Below, one piece after another: positions 31,520-41,667 of a stretch of DNA of 64,000 nucleotides. How positions within the stretch are numbered: position 1 is the first letter of the stretch; every line of letters starts with the position of its first letter. The notes beneath the pieces were generated by a model. The model was not told the DNA's origin. It did not search any database and saw only the letters and a list, made by a program, of their open reading frames with translations. The position numbers and the translations under genes are program-made. Source of the DNA: Desulfovibrio sp. Its GTDB lineage: Bacteria > Desulfobacterota > Desulfovibrionia > Desulfovibrionales > Desulfovibrionaceae. Location of the stretch: contig JAIKXS010000065.1 in assembly GCA_024683955.1 (NCBI GenBank), positions 62,001-126,000 of the forward strand, read 5' to 3'.

Positions 31520-33577
31520 CTATTCTGCCTTGGCAGCTTCATGTTCCTTGACAACCTGGTCGGTCACGGGCTGGGGAGCCTCCTCGTAATGATCGAATTC
31601 CATGGTGAAAAAGCCTTGTCCGCCTGTTATGGAACGCAGATCCGGGGCATAGCGGAGCACCTCGCTCATGGGCACATGGGCCTTTATCTCGGTCACGCCC
31701 GAACGGGAATCGGAGCCGAGGACCTTGCCGCGGCGGGAGGAAAGGTCGCCAATCACGTCCCCCATGCACTCATCGGGAATGGAAACGGTCAGAAGCACGA
31801 TGGGTTCAAGCAGGACAACCTTAAGCGACTCAAGTGCTTTTTTGAACGCCAGTGAACCTGCCACTTTAAAGGCCATTTCCGAGGAATCAACCGTATGGTA
31901 ACTGCCGTCATAGAGTTTGACGCGGAAATCAACCACGGGATAGCCGGCGAGAAAACCACGCTGGGCCGCTTCCTGAATGCCCTTGTCGATTGCGGGAATG
32001 TACTGACGCGGGATGGCGCCGCCAACGATGGCATCCTCAAAACTGTAGCCTGACCCGCGCGCCGTACCCTCAAGCTCGATCCAGCAGTCACCGAACTGGC
32101 CGCGACCACCCGACTGCTTTTTATGCCGGCCCTGAACCTGACATTTGCCGCGTACGGTCTCACGGTAGGGAACCTTGGGGGTCTTGAGGACGATATCGAC
32201 CTTGTAGCGGCGTTTGGCCTTCTCGACCGCCATTTCAATATGCAGCTGCCCCATGCCGGAAAGGAGAATATCGCCGCTTTCTTCATCTCGGCCGAGCTTC
32301 AGGGAAATGTCCTCGTCAAGAAGACGCTGCATAGCGGCGTAGACCTTGTCCTCCTCGCCCTTTTCTTTGGGAGCCAGGGCGTAGGTGATTAGCTGGGGAG
32401 GAAGGGCGGGCACGGCTAGAGTGAAGGGATTTTTTTCGTCCGAGAGAGTATCGCCCGTACGCGTGTTCTTCAGTTTGGCAACGGCGCACACGGCACCCGG
32501 TCCAAGCGTCTCCTTGCAGGGAACCTGTTCCTTTCCCTTGAGATAGAGAAGGCTTCCGAGGCGCTCCGTTTCGCCCGTCCGCATATTTTTCAACGTCGTG
32601 TCGCTCTCAAGGGAGCCGGAAAGGACACGCAGAATGGAAAGCTGGCCTGTGAAGGGATCCGTCAGCGTTTTGACAACAACGCAGGAAAGCGGTTCGTCGG
32701 GAGAAGAAGGCCGTTTGCTCGAGTCCTCCCCCACAAAGGGAGCACGCGCGAGCGGGGAAGGTAAAAGGGACGTTACGGCATCGAGAATGGAGGAGGCGCC
32801 CTTGTTCTCCAGAGCCGAGGCAATGAGAACCGGCGTCAGCTCGCCGCTCATAACGCCGAGATGCAAGCCCTTCTCAAGCTCTTCGGAGGAAAGGGATCCC
32901 TCATCGAGGTACTTTTCCATCAGTTCTTCGGAACTCTCGGCGATATTCTCAACAGTCACGTCGTGAAGAAGGGAGACATCGTCCTCAAGGCCGGCGGGGA
33001 TGTCCCGTTCCGTCAGGGCGCCGTTTTCTCCAAATGCGTATGCCTTGTGGGCCAGAATATCCACAAAACCCGTAAAGGCGCCCTGTTCCAGAATCGGCAG
33101 TTGCAGGGCCACTGTTTTTGCGCCGAGCGCCGAAAGGCTGTCAAAAGCCTGGTGAAAATCCGCACGGTCACGGTCCATCTTGTTAATGACCACGAGGACC
33201 GGTAAGTTCTGTCCGCGGACCGAGTGCCAGAATTTTTTTGTGAGGGGGCGGACACCGTCCACGGCGTCAATGACAAAAACAACCCCGTCCACACCGTTCA
33301 GAAGAAGATCAAGGTCGGCTGAAAAATTTCCATCACCCGGAATATCAAGGAGAAAATGACGGTTTTTCTGCCAGAGCAAGGAGGCAAATGCCGGTTGGAT
33401 GGAAGCATGCCGGCGAATTTCCTCTGGTTCAAAATCCAGGGACGTTGTGCCCGCTTCTATGGCGCCAAGTCTTGAAATGGTTCCGCTCGTAAAAAGAAGC
33501 ATTTCGGCAAGCGATGTTTTTCCGCATCCACCGGTTCCAACGAGGGCATAGGTCCGTTGCATTTCTAAAGATTGCAT
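31520..33577 (-). CDS. Elongation factor G-like GTPase paralogue
   Basis: EF-G architecture (RGRGQFGDCWIELE, GVTEIKAHVPMSEVLRYAPDLRSITGGQGFF); G1 GTGGCGKT, G3 DIPGDG, NKMD. Confidence 0.9.
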   Translation of the reverse strand: MQSLEMQRTYALVGTGGCGKTSLAEMLLFTSGTISRLGAIEAGTTSLDFEPEEIRRHASIQPAFASLLWQKNRHFLLDIPGDGNFSADLDLLLNGVDGVVFVIDAVDGVRPLTKKFWHSVRGQNLPVLVVINKMDRDRADFHQAFDSLSALGAKTVALQLPILEQGAFTGFVDILAHKAYAFGENGALTERDIPAGLEDDVSLLHDVTVENIAESSEELMEKYLDEGSLSSEELEKGLHLGVMSGELTPVLIASALENKGASSILDAVTSLLPSPLARAPFVGEDSSKRPSSPDEPLSCVVVKTLTDPFTGQLSILRVLSGSLESDTTLKNMRTGETERLGSLLYLKGKEQVPCKETLGPGAVCAVAKLKNTRTGDTLSDEKNPFTLAVPALPPQLITYALAPKEKGEEDKVYAAMQRLLDEDISLKLGRDEESGDILLSGMGQLHIEMAVEKAKRRYKVDIVLKTPKVPYRETVRGKCQVQGRHKKQSGGRGQFGDCWIELEGTARGSGYSFEDAIVGGAIPRQYIPAIDKGIQEAAQRGFLAGYPVVDFRVKLYDGSYHTVDSSEMAFKVAGSLAFKKALESLKVVLLEPIVLLTVSIPDECMGDVIGDLSSRRGKVLGSDSRSGVTEIKAHVPMSEVLRYAPDLRSITGGQGFFTMEFDHYEEAPQPVTDQVVKEHEAAKAE

Positions 33578-33959
33578 ACTTGATCTCCCTTACTGACTGT
33601 ATGACGCAAAAAAAATACCTGACAAATATAGCGTGAACGAATGAAACTCCTCCAACAAAAGCAGGGCTCCCATTATGTGCACCAAGCTTCATCCGGGAGC
33701 TCTGACATCCCTGACTGCCGGGGTCGAACTGTGTCATCGACGACCTGCCGGCAAAAGCCCAGGCAACCCGCTCGTGCGAGCCTGTCCCGTGAAGGTGCGG
33801 ACAGGAGCTTCCGCATTCCAATCGCCCGAAAGCTTGAAAGGTGTCACTGCAAGGCTTATTAAAAAACAGTGCAGACTTTGGCTGCCGGTTACGAAGTACA
33901 GGCTGAGGGGACGTATTACGTACACCTCCGCGCACACTATTTCCCGGCAGATGTCTTTC

Positions 33960-34004
33960 GGACCCTGTTTTTCCGGAACCTGTTTTTCCGGACCCTGTTT
34001 TTCG
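33960..34004. repeat. Three tandem copies of a 15-bp unit GGAMCCTGTTTTTCC
   Basis: GGACCCTGTTTTTCC / GGAACCTGTTTTTCC / GGACCCTGTTTTTCG. Confidence 0.85.
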
Positions 34005-34305
34005 AAGAAACGGCCATCAGGAACCGGACTGCGAACAACCGGGGGTATATACACCGATCCGGTGCACATCGACTGAGCATTGTACCGGACGTGGCCGGTC
34101 TCCTGACACATACGTACATAGGCCCTGTACTGTACACCATTGCCCCTCAGAATACCCTCTCCTGTATACCGTGTCAAAAGTCTGGGTCTTTTTTCGGACA
34201 GTGGCCATGAAATCGGAATGAGCCTGTATACTCACGACTTCTGCGGACGGGCTTCACGATTCTCCTGCCCGCAAAAACGACAGCACACCATCAAAGGGTT
34301 TTCAC

Positions 34306-34830
34306 ATGACCAAACTTCTAGGCATCGCGGGCTTTGTGTTTCTTCTCGCCGTCATCTGGTGCATGCGCACCATGAAACGGGGATTCACTCCTCTTTCAGC
34401 CAACAAGGAACGCTGGCGCGAACAGTTCAAGGAAGAGGAACGCCGCCTTTCCAAGGAACAGAAGGAAGTTTCAACCGACGATCAGAACCGAATGCTCATT
34501 GCTGCCGTCCGGGATCTCATCCGTCTTGACGGCCGAAGCGACATAGACATGACCGTCGAGCGAGGCACCATCACGGTCACGGCCCCTGAAAACACCTGGA
34601 TTCTTTCCTTCCGCGGCAACGACCAGGTTTTGCAAAGCACTCATAAGGTTCTCCACAGCCCTGGCGCCTGGAACCTTACCTCGGGAGGGCTGAGCCACGA
34701 ATTCCGGAGCGTCGACGAGCTCATGCAGACCTTCCATCGTGAGCTCATGGGCGAACAGCTGGAATTTCAGGAAGAAAGCCTGATAGGAGAACGCCTGCGC
34801 CACACAAGACGCCCCTCCCGTCCTCAGTAG
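34306..34830 (+). CDS. Hypothetical membrane-anchored protein
   Basis: N-terminal TM segment and charged coil, intergenic position; no family recognised. Confidence 0.6.
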   Translation: MTKLLGIAGFVFLLAVIWCMRTMKRGFTPLSANKERWREQFKEEERRLSKEQKEVSTDDQNRMLIAAVRDLIRLDGRSDIDMTVERGTITVTAPENTWILSFRGNDQVLQSTHKVLHSPGAWNLTSGGLSHEFRSVDELMQTFHRELMGEQLEFQEESLIGERLRHTRRPSRPQ

Positions 34831-35270
34831 AGCGGCTCGCCCGCTTCAGGCTGTCTGATATGTGAACAGAGTTCACGGAACCACGCCGGAATGGCGCACG
34901 GCCGCCCGTCACGCGTCACAAATGCATGTTGCGTTGAACCGGTGGAAAGTATCTTTTCCTTGAGCTCATCTCTGATCTCATATACAAAACGGATGGAAGC
35001 TCTGCCCCATTCACTTATGCCAATGCGGATATACACCAAATCATCATAACGTCCCGGACTCCGATAACGGATGGATGCCTCCCTGACAGGAAGAAAAAAG
35101 CCTTGTTCCTCAACAAAGGAATAGCTTTTTCCGCATTGACGAATGTAGGCGTTACGGGCACGTTCAAAGAGATGCAGATATTCCGCATAGTACATTACAC
35201 CCATAGTGTCTGTTTCACCATACGAAATACGATGGGGCAACCAAATATCCGGAGTTGGAAACACATGCAT
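34824..35270 (-). CDS. Acyl-CoA thioesterase, YbgC/FadM family
   Basis: HRISYGETDTMGVMYYAEYLHLFERARNAYIR. Confidence 0.9.
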   Translation of the reverse strand: MHVFPTPDIWLPHRISYGETDTMGVMYYAEYLHLFERARNAYIRQCGKSYSFVEEQGFFLPVREASIRYRSPGRYDDLVYIRIGISEWGRASIRFVYEIRDELKEKILSTGSTQHAFVTRDGRPCAIPAWFRELCSHIRQPEAGEPLY

Positions 35271-36533
35271 ACCTTTTCTCCTCCCAGTATCAAGAACACT
35301 ACTTCTGTCGCACAAGTACCCGGCGAACATATAAGAAACGACAAAAACAGGCTGGCAGTATCGCCCTCTTCATGCAGGCCTGTCCATATAAAAATAGCGA
35401 CCGGGGAGCGCCGTTCGCATTTTTTCTCATCCTGTATAATCACGGGTCTTCTCCTCTGTCTTCTCGTTCTCCAGGGATGCGCCAAGGGAACCAAACCGGT
35501 TGAGGAACTTCCGCCCCCCAATGGTCCCGCCGTGAGTCTTTATGAAACACGCGATACGTTCCTGCGTTATCTCCAGCCCGGCAATCAGAAAATGACGAGT
35601 TTCAGAGATCTCGGCCCCACCATTGACAAGTCACTGAAATACGTTGGCCGCAAACCCCGTTCGAATGTTGCCGTCAGTCGTCCCGGACTCAAGGTTACAT
35701 GGGGGGAGATGTACAAGACACTTCTTCGCCTCAAGAAGCTTCTTCCTTCCCTCGATGAACACCCTGAGCTCTTTGCCGAACACTTTCGCTGGGTTCCCGT
35801 AAGCAAGGGCATTAACTACTCGGGCTATTACTCCCCCGTCGTCGACGCATCGAAAACCCCCAAAAAAGGATACGACCACCCCATCTACCGCCGGCCTCCG
35901 GATCTCGGCAGCCACAGGGGCAAATATTACACAAGGAGGCAGATCGAAGAGGAAGGCAAGCTTGCCAACAAGGGGCTTGAGCTCGCCTGGGCAAAGGATC
36001 CGGTCGATGTCTTTTTTCTCGAGATACAGGGTTCCGGCTGTCTGCGCCTTGATGACGGGTCTATAATCTGTATCAACTACGACGGCCAAAACGGTCACAA
36101 ATACAAGAGTTCCGGACGTATCATGCGTGAGAAAGGACTCCTCAAACGCGGCGACATCTTTGAACAACGACAATGGCTAAAGGACAATCCCGACCGTGTC
36201 GACGAAATTCTCCATGAAAATCCGAGCTTCGTCTTCTTCAAACTCGGAGGAACAGGGCCAACAGGGGCCATGGGATATATCGTGGACGACTGGAAGTCCC
36301 TTGCAACAGACCGCCATTTTATCCCCCTCGGCTCCATTGTGGCGTACGGCGTGAACATCCCCGATCAAAAATGGGGATCCCGTCCCCTGAGGGCCATCGG
36401 GTTTGCACAGGATGTGGGAGGAGCCATCAAGAAAAACCGCATTGACATCTACTGCGGCAGCGACCGCTATGCCAATTACGTGGCAAGCTTCCTCGACGCC
36501 AAGGGACCGGCCTGGATCCTGCTTGCCAAGTAG
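35265..36533 (+). CDS. mltA: Murein transglycosylase A (MltA, 3D domain), lipoprotein
   Basis: LLLCLLVLQGC lipobox; GINYSGYYSPVVDASKT; VFFLEIQGSGCLRLDDG; IGFAQDVGGAIKKNRIDIYCG; start uncertain. Confidence 0.87.
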   Translation: MHTFSPPSIKNTTSVAQVPGEHIRNDKNRLAVSPSSCRPVHIKIATGERRSHFFSSCIITGLLLCLLVLQGCAKGTKPVEELPPPNGPAVSLYETRDTFLRYLQPGNQKMTSFRDLGPTIDKSLKYVGRKPRSNVAVSRPGLKVTWGEMYKTLLRLKKLLPSLDEHPELFAEHFRWVPVSKGINYSGYYSPVVDASKTPKKGYDHPIYRRPPDLGSHRGKYYTRRQIEEEGKLANKGLELAWAKDPVDVFFLEIQGSGCLRLDDGSIICINYDGQNGHKYKSSGRIMREKGLLKRGDIFEQRQWLKDNPDRVDEILHENPSFVFFKLGGTGPTGAMGYIVDDWKSLATDRHFIPLGSIVAYGVNIPDQKWGSRPLRAIGFAQDVGGAIKKNRIDIYCGSDRYANYVASFLDAKGPAWILLAK

Positions 36534-36607
36534 AACTTAATAATGAGCGAACCCAACTGAACCCGCAGACCTCTCTGGATACGCGGACCGGGAGAAAGGA
36601 AGACACA

Positions 36608-38074
36608 ATGCTTACCGATCAGCACTCGATTCTGACTGCCATGAACGGCGAGAAACTCATTTCTCTCACCCCGCGCATGGCAAACCGCCACGGACTTATC
36701 ACGGGAGCCACCGGAACGGGAAAGACCGTCACACTCCAGGGTCTTGCCGAGGGCTTTTCACAGCTGGGGGTCCCGGTTTTTCTGTCCGATGTAAAAGGAG
36801 ATCTCTCGGGCCTTGCCAAACAGGGTGCTCCGGGAGGAAAAATCAAAAGCCGTATCGAGGAGCTTAAACTGCAGGATATCGGATACTCCAATACGGCCTT
36901 TCCAGTGACCTTCTGGGATGTCTTCGGCAGAGAGGGACATCCCTTCAGAACGAGCATCAGCGACATGGGACCGATCCTGCTCTCGCGCCTTCTTGACCTG
37001 AATGACATCCAGAGCGGCATTCTCAGCATTGTCTTCCGCATAGCCGACGATCAGGGACTGCTCCTTCTTGATCTCAGGGACCTCCAGAGCATGCTCCGCT
37101 ACGTGGCTGAACATCGGAAGGACTATGAGACCAGCTACGGCCACATTGCCACACAAAGTGTGGGTGCCATACAGCGCAGTCTCCTCGAACTTGAAAATCA
37201 GGGTGGCAACCTTTTCTTCGGCGAACCAGCACTTGATATCGCTGACATTATGCTAACGGATGCCTGGGGAAACGGCATTATTAACATCCTCCACTCTGCA
37301 CCTCTGATCAATTCAAGCCCCAGAATCTACTCGAGCCTCCTCCTCTGGCTGCTCTCCGAGCTCTACGAACGCCTCCCGGAATGTGGCGATCTTGAGAAAC
37401 CAAAGCTTGTCTTCTTCTTTGACGAAGCCCATCTGCTTTTTGAGATGGCCGAACGTGTCCTGCTCGAAAAGATCGAACAGATTGTACGACTTATCCGTTC
37501 CCGCGGCGTCGGTGTCTACTTCATAAGCCAAAATCCCGCCGATATCCCGGACACGGTGCTGGGACAGCTTGGGAACCGTGTGCAGCACGCGCTGAGAGCC
37601 TTTACTCCGAAAGAACGCAAGGCCATAAAAAGCGCGGCTGATGCCTTTCGTCCGAATCCGGCGTTTTCTACCATTGATGTCATCGAAATGCTCGGTGTCG
37701 GAGAAGCCCTCGTTTCCTTTCTTGACGAACACGGTGTTCCGACCCCTGTCGAACGCGCCCTCATCCTTCCGCCCGAAAGCTTTGTGGGACCGCTTACGCC
37801 GGAGGAACGCCATGCCGTCATTTCGAACTCCTCTCTTGGAAGCGTCTACAACAGAACCGTTGACCGATATTCAGCCTTTGAAGCTCTGACGAAACGACAT
37901 GAAGAGTCGACGGCAATGCCGAGAGGAACAAAACGGGAACAGGATAATCCCCTCGAAGAGATCTTTGGAAGCTTCGCCAAACAGGCAAGAACACAGATTA
38001 CAAGACAGATCGGCCGGGAGCTTGGAAAAACAGTTGTGCGGGGTATTTTGGGGACACTCTTCGGGAAAAAATAA
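36608..38074 (+). CDS. HerA-like ATPase, DUF853 family (YjgR-like)
   Basis: GLITGATGTGKTVTLQGLAEGFS; PVFLSDVKGDLSGL; VFFFDEAHLLF. Confidence 0.9.
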   Translation: MLTDQHSILTAMNGEKLISLTPRMANRHGLITGATGTGKTVTLQGLAEGFSQLGVPVFLSDVKGDLSGLAKQGAPGGKIKSRIEELKLQDIGYSNTAFPVTFWDVFGREGHPFRTSISDMGPILLSRLLDLNDIQSGILSIVFRIADDQGLLLLDLRDLQSMLRYVAEHRKDYETSYGHIATQSVGAIQRSLLELENQGGNLFFGEPALDIADIMLTDAWGNGIINILHSAPLINSSPRIYSSLLLWLLSELYERLPECGDLEKPKLVFFFDEAHLLFEMAERVLLEKIEQIVRLIRSRGVGVYFISQNPADIPDTVLGQLGNRVQHALRAFTPKERKAIKSAADAFRPNPAFSTIDVIEMLGVGEALVSFLDEHGVPTPVERALILPPESFVGPLTPEERHAVISNSSLGSVYNRTVDRYSAFEALTKRHEESTAMPRGTKREQDNPLEEIFGSFAKQARTQITRQIGRELGKTVVRGILGTLFGKK

Positions 38075-38549
38075 GCGTTCCGCCCATACAAAAAATGAAT
38101 CGAAGTCAGGTGAACGCACCGGATATCCGTGCCCTGCAAAACAAAATGTGTTTAAAGGCTGTCATCAGTAAAATTGGCAGCCTTTCTTCCTGTCCTGTTC
38201 CCGTCAGGCCCATACGGAACAATGACCGTATCGCCGAAAGAAAGGTGTTGAAGCACCCCTCTCATGCGCACCACATTGCAGACATTGGTATTATTTTCTA
38301 TATAATAAAAATATAAGAATTTATCATATGCACAAATATAGTAAGTATTTATACATATAACAAACTACCTAGATTGCATAATTAACCAAGTATGCCTTTT
38401 AATCATCTTTTTTTCTATCTCAGTTCAGTATTGTTTTTGATGTAGAGAAATTCAACTTCTGCGCATGACATCAATCTCTAAGATTTCACAGACACATCTT
38501 CATCATTCTCCCTGATTGTCTTGCCACATATTCCGTTCTCAAAGCCCGC

Positions 38550-38587
38550 AAAAAAGGCAGAAATCCCGCAACGGGATTTCTGCCTCC
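38550..38587 (-). terminator. Intrinsic terminator downstream of the M18 aminopeptidase
   Basis: Minus strand AGGCAGAAATCCCG ttg CGGGATTTCTGCCT followed by TTTTT. Confidence 0.85.
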
Positions 38588-38612
38588 ATGTTTCTGCGCA
38601 GCAGGCAAAAGC

Positions 38613-40028
38613 CTACATTGCGGCAAAAAAGGACTGATACGCCAGGTAGGTCGCGTAGACGTCCACGGCGCTTGAAAGTTCAAAGGGGCTGTGCATGGCG
38701 AGAAGAGCCGGACCAAGGTCGATCACCTGCATCCCCCATGCAGCCAAAAAGAGGGCCACGGTGCCGCCGCCGCCGGAATCAACTTTGCCAAGTTCCGCTA
38801 CCTGCCAGGGAATATTTTTCGCATTCAGGATCCCGCGCAGCCTGGCAAAAAACTCCGCATCGGCTTCGCTTGAACCATATTTGCCACGGGAACCCGTAAA
38901 CTTGGAAAAGCATGGACCGTAGCCGAGACGTGCGGCATTCTGTTTTTCGTGGAGTTCCTGAAAATCCGGATCAATGGCCGCTGTAACGTCGGCAGAAAGG
39001 GCCCATGTGTTCAGAAGGACATGGGAAGGGGATGTACCGGGTGCCCAGCTTTCTGTTATATCCTCGACACAGTACTGTAAAAAACGTGAGGAAGCGCCCG
39101 TCGCGCCATCAGAACCGATCTCTTCTTTGTCCCAGAACATGACAGCCTGAGTCCGCCCGTTTCCATCGCCGTGAAGCAGGGCCTCAAGAGCAGTAAAAAC
39201 ACAAATTCTGTCGTCCTGGCCGTATCCGCCAAGAAGAGCCCGGTCAAGACCGACAGTACGTGCCCGTCCCGACGGAACGACTTCAAGCTCGGCCGTAATC
39301 AGATCTTCCTCACGGATTCCGTACTTCTCATGCAGGAGAGCCAGAATGCCTTTTTTAATGCTTCCCTTTGGCTCCTCATCCCCCTTCTCGGTCCCGTCCT
39401 TTTCATCGGACACAAAACGATGACCGAACACAATGTTCAGTTTTTCGCCTTCAAAGGCGTCCTTGACACTCTGTTCAACCTGCTTTTGCGCCAGATGTGG
39501 CAGAAGATCGGCCACGCAAAAGACCGGATCCCCCTCCTCTTCACCGAGTGCAATCTGCACGGTCTCGCCGCTTTCCTTCACGACGACGCCATGAAGGGCA
39601 AGGGGACGTGAAAGCCACTGATACTTGCGTATTCCGCCATAATAGTGGGTCTTTGCCTGAAGGACGTCGACCTGTTCAAGGAGAGGACGCTGCTTCAAAT
39701 CAAGACGGGGAGAATCAGCATGCGCTGCAATGAGGGAAAGCCCCTTCTCCAGAGGCGTTTTCCCTCTGCGGGCGGCGAAAAGGGCCTTGCCACGCAACGT
39801 CGCCACATAGCAGTCGGCCTTCGGGTCGTTTTTGAAGCCCGCCTTTTTCAGGGTTTCTTCCACATAACGCACGGTTTCGCGCTCTGTCTTGCAGACAGAA
39901 AGAAAATCAAGATAGCGTGACGTAAATGCACGCATTTTCTCCTCATCATCTCCACATAGAAGCCATGCGTTCCGGGGATTGTAGGCAAGCCCCTGAGAAT
40001 CGTGCTTATTGTTCTCTTTTTGGTTCAT
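38613..40028 (-). CDS. M18 family aminopeptidase
   Basis: SLIAAHADSPRLDLK, WDKEEIGSDGATGASS, GKVDSGGGGTVA. Confidence 0.88.
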   Translation of the reverse strand: MNQKENNKHDSQGLAYNPRNAWLLCGDDEEKMRAFTSRYLDFLSVCKTERETVRYVEETLKKAGFKNDPKADCYVATLRGKALFAARRGKTPLEKGLSLIAAHADSPRLDLKQRPLLEQVDVLQAKTHYYGGIRKYQWLSRPLALHGVVVKESGETVQIALGEEEGDPVFCVADLLPHLAQKQVEQSVKDAFEGEKLNIVFGHRFVSDEKDGTEKGDEEPKGSIKKGILALLHEKYGIREEDLITAELEVVPSGRARTVGLDRALLGGYGQDDRICVFTALEALLHGDGNGRTQAVMFWDKEEIGSDGATGASSRFLQYCVEDITESWAPGTSPSHVLLNTWALSADVTAAIDPDFQELHEKQNAARLGYGPCFSKFTGSRGKYGSSEADAEFFARLRGILNAKNIPWQVAELGKVDSGGGGTVALFLAAWGMQVIDLGPALLAMHSPFELSSAVDVYATYLAYQSFFAAM

Positions 40029-40172
40029 AAAAACAATCTCCTTACCGTCATCCTCCTCCCTGCACGGAAGGGAATGACATCTATATCAACTTGCAAAAAC
40101 AGTAAGAACAGGTGAAAAAATACACGCAATAAGGGAGAAAGCCTCCCCCGTTTTTGACATTGCCTTTGCCCC

Positions 40173-40203
40173 CGCAGCCACGGGAACAGCATTCCCGGCT
40201 GCG
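40173..40203. repeat. Intergenic inverted repeat between selA and the M18 peptidase
   Basis: CGCAGCC-acGGGAA-cagca-TTCCC-GGCTGCG; no T-run on the minus strand. Confidence 0.6.
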
Positions 40204-40239
40204 CCGGACAACGCCCATCACGCCAGCCTTCCTCAGGGC

Positions 40240-41667
40240 CTAGGACTGCCCGGGCTGTACGGGATTCTTCAGGGCGAGAGCTTCCCGCAAAACGGCTTCC
40301 ACCTGTCCGAAATCGGCCTCCTCGAGGGTTCTCACATCAAGGCAGAAGGCATCATTTTCCAGACGTCCGATCAGCGGCGGTTTTGTCTCAAGGAGCCGTT
40401 TCTTCAGGGTCTGCGCCGAGCACATTCTCGGACGCAGGGATACAAGCCAGGTCGGCAGATCATACTGGGGAAAGGCGCCCCCGCCCACCCGGGAGACATC
40501 CGGCTCAACATCTATGCGGCAATGGGGTTCCAGAGAGGAAAGGGCCGATTTCAGAGCCTTTGCCCGTTCTTCAAGCTCTGCTCCCGAAAGAAAAATCCGC
40601 CGCAGGGTCGGAATGCGTTGCCGTGCACGGGATGGGTCAATATAAAGACGCAGGGTTGCCTCAAGAGCAGCCATGCAAAGTTTATCGCAGCGGAGGGCAC
40701 GCGTTAGCTGATTGTGCTTGCACCGCTCAATGAGGTCCTTTCTGCCGACCAGAATACCAGCCTGCGGACCACCAAGGACTTTGTCCCCGGAAAAGGACAC
40801 AATATCCGCTCCCTGCCTGACAGCCTCCTGCACCGTCGGTTCATCAGGAAGACCCGCGTCGCTGAAGTGCAACAGGCTGCCGCTTCCGAGATCCTCGAGC
40901 ATCAGGAGACCTTTTTCATGGGCCAGGGCGGAGAGTTCCTCCAGATCACAGGCCTCATGAAAACCGATGATACGGTAATTTGAGGTATGAACCCTCATCA
41001 GAGCAACAGTTTCATCGGTGATGGCATTTTTATAATCATCCATATGGGTTCTGTTGGTTGCCCCGACCTCACGCAGAAAGGCTCCGCTTTTAGCCATAAC
41101 CTCGGGAATACGGAAGCTCCCCCCTATCTCAACAAGCTCCCCCCGTGACACAATCACTTCCCCGCCATGACAGAAGGTGTCAAGCATAAGCAGGACAGCT
41201 GCGGCATTGTTGTTGACCACCATGGCGCTTTCGGCACCGCTCAGATAGCAGAGAAGATCTTCTATAAGGCCGTAACGGCTGCCCCGCTGTCCGGTGGCAA
41301 GGTCGAGTTCAAGATTGGAATAGCCCCGACTTGCCTCCATCACGGCTTCCCGTGCCTCTTCAGACAGTTCGCTGCGCCCCATGTTGGTATGAACGACAAC
41401 ACCCGTTGCATTGATGACCCGGGTAAAATTGGGAGAGATGGCCTTTCTGAGATATTTTTCAATCTTTTTCAAATGCCGTTCGAGAACAACATCTTCAGTC
41501 CGCTTGAGGCGCCCCTTTTTAATATCATTCCGCACTCCATCCCAATATGCCGTCAATTTCATGCGTAAAAAATCTTGCGGAAGCGTTTTCCAAAATGGAT
41601 CAAGGTCAAAAATCGCTTTTTTACACGCATCAATGCCCGGAATGGACTGAAAAATATTTGTATTCAT
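40240..41667 (-). CDS. selA: L-seryl-tRNA(Sec) selenium transferase
   Basis: RVINATGVVVHTNMGRSELS; SFSGDKVLGGPQAGILVG (PLP lysine). Confidence 0.96.
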   Translation of the reverse strand: MNTNIFQSIPGIDACKKAIFDLDPFWKTLPQDFLRMKLTAYWDGVRNDIKKGRLKRTEDVVLERHLKKIEKYLRKAISPNFTRVINATGVVVHTNMGRSELSEEAREAVMEASRGYSNLELDLATGQRGSRYGLIEDLLCYLSGAESAMVVNNNAAAVLLMLDTFCHGGEVIVSRGELVEIGGSFRIPEVMAKSGAFLREVGATNRTHMDDYKNAITDETVALMRVHTSNYRIIGFHEACDLEELSALAHEKGLLMLEDLGSGSLLHFSDAGLPDEPTVQEAVRQGADIVSFSGDKVLGGPQAGILVGRKDLIERCKHNQLTRALRCDKLCMAALEATLRLYIDPSRARQRIPTLRRIFLSGAELEERAKALKSALSSLEPHCRIDVEPDVSRVGGGAFPQYDLPTWLVSLRPRMCSAQTLKKRLLETKPPLIGRLENDAFCLDVRTLEEADFGQVEAVLREALALKNPVQPGQS

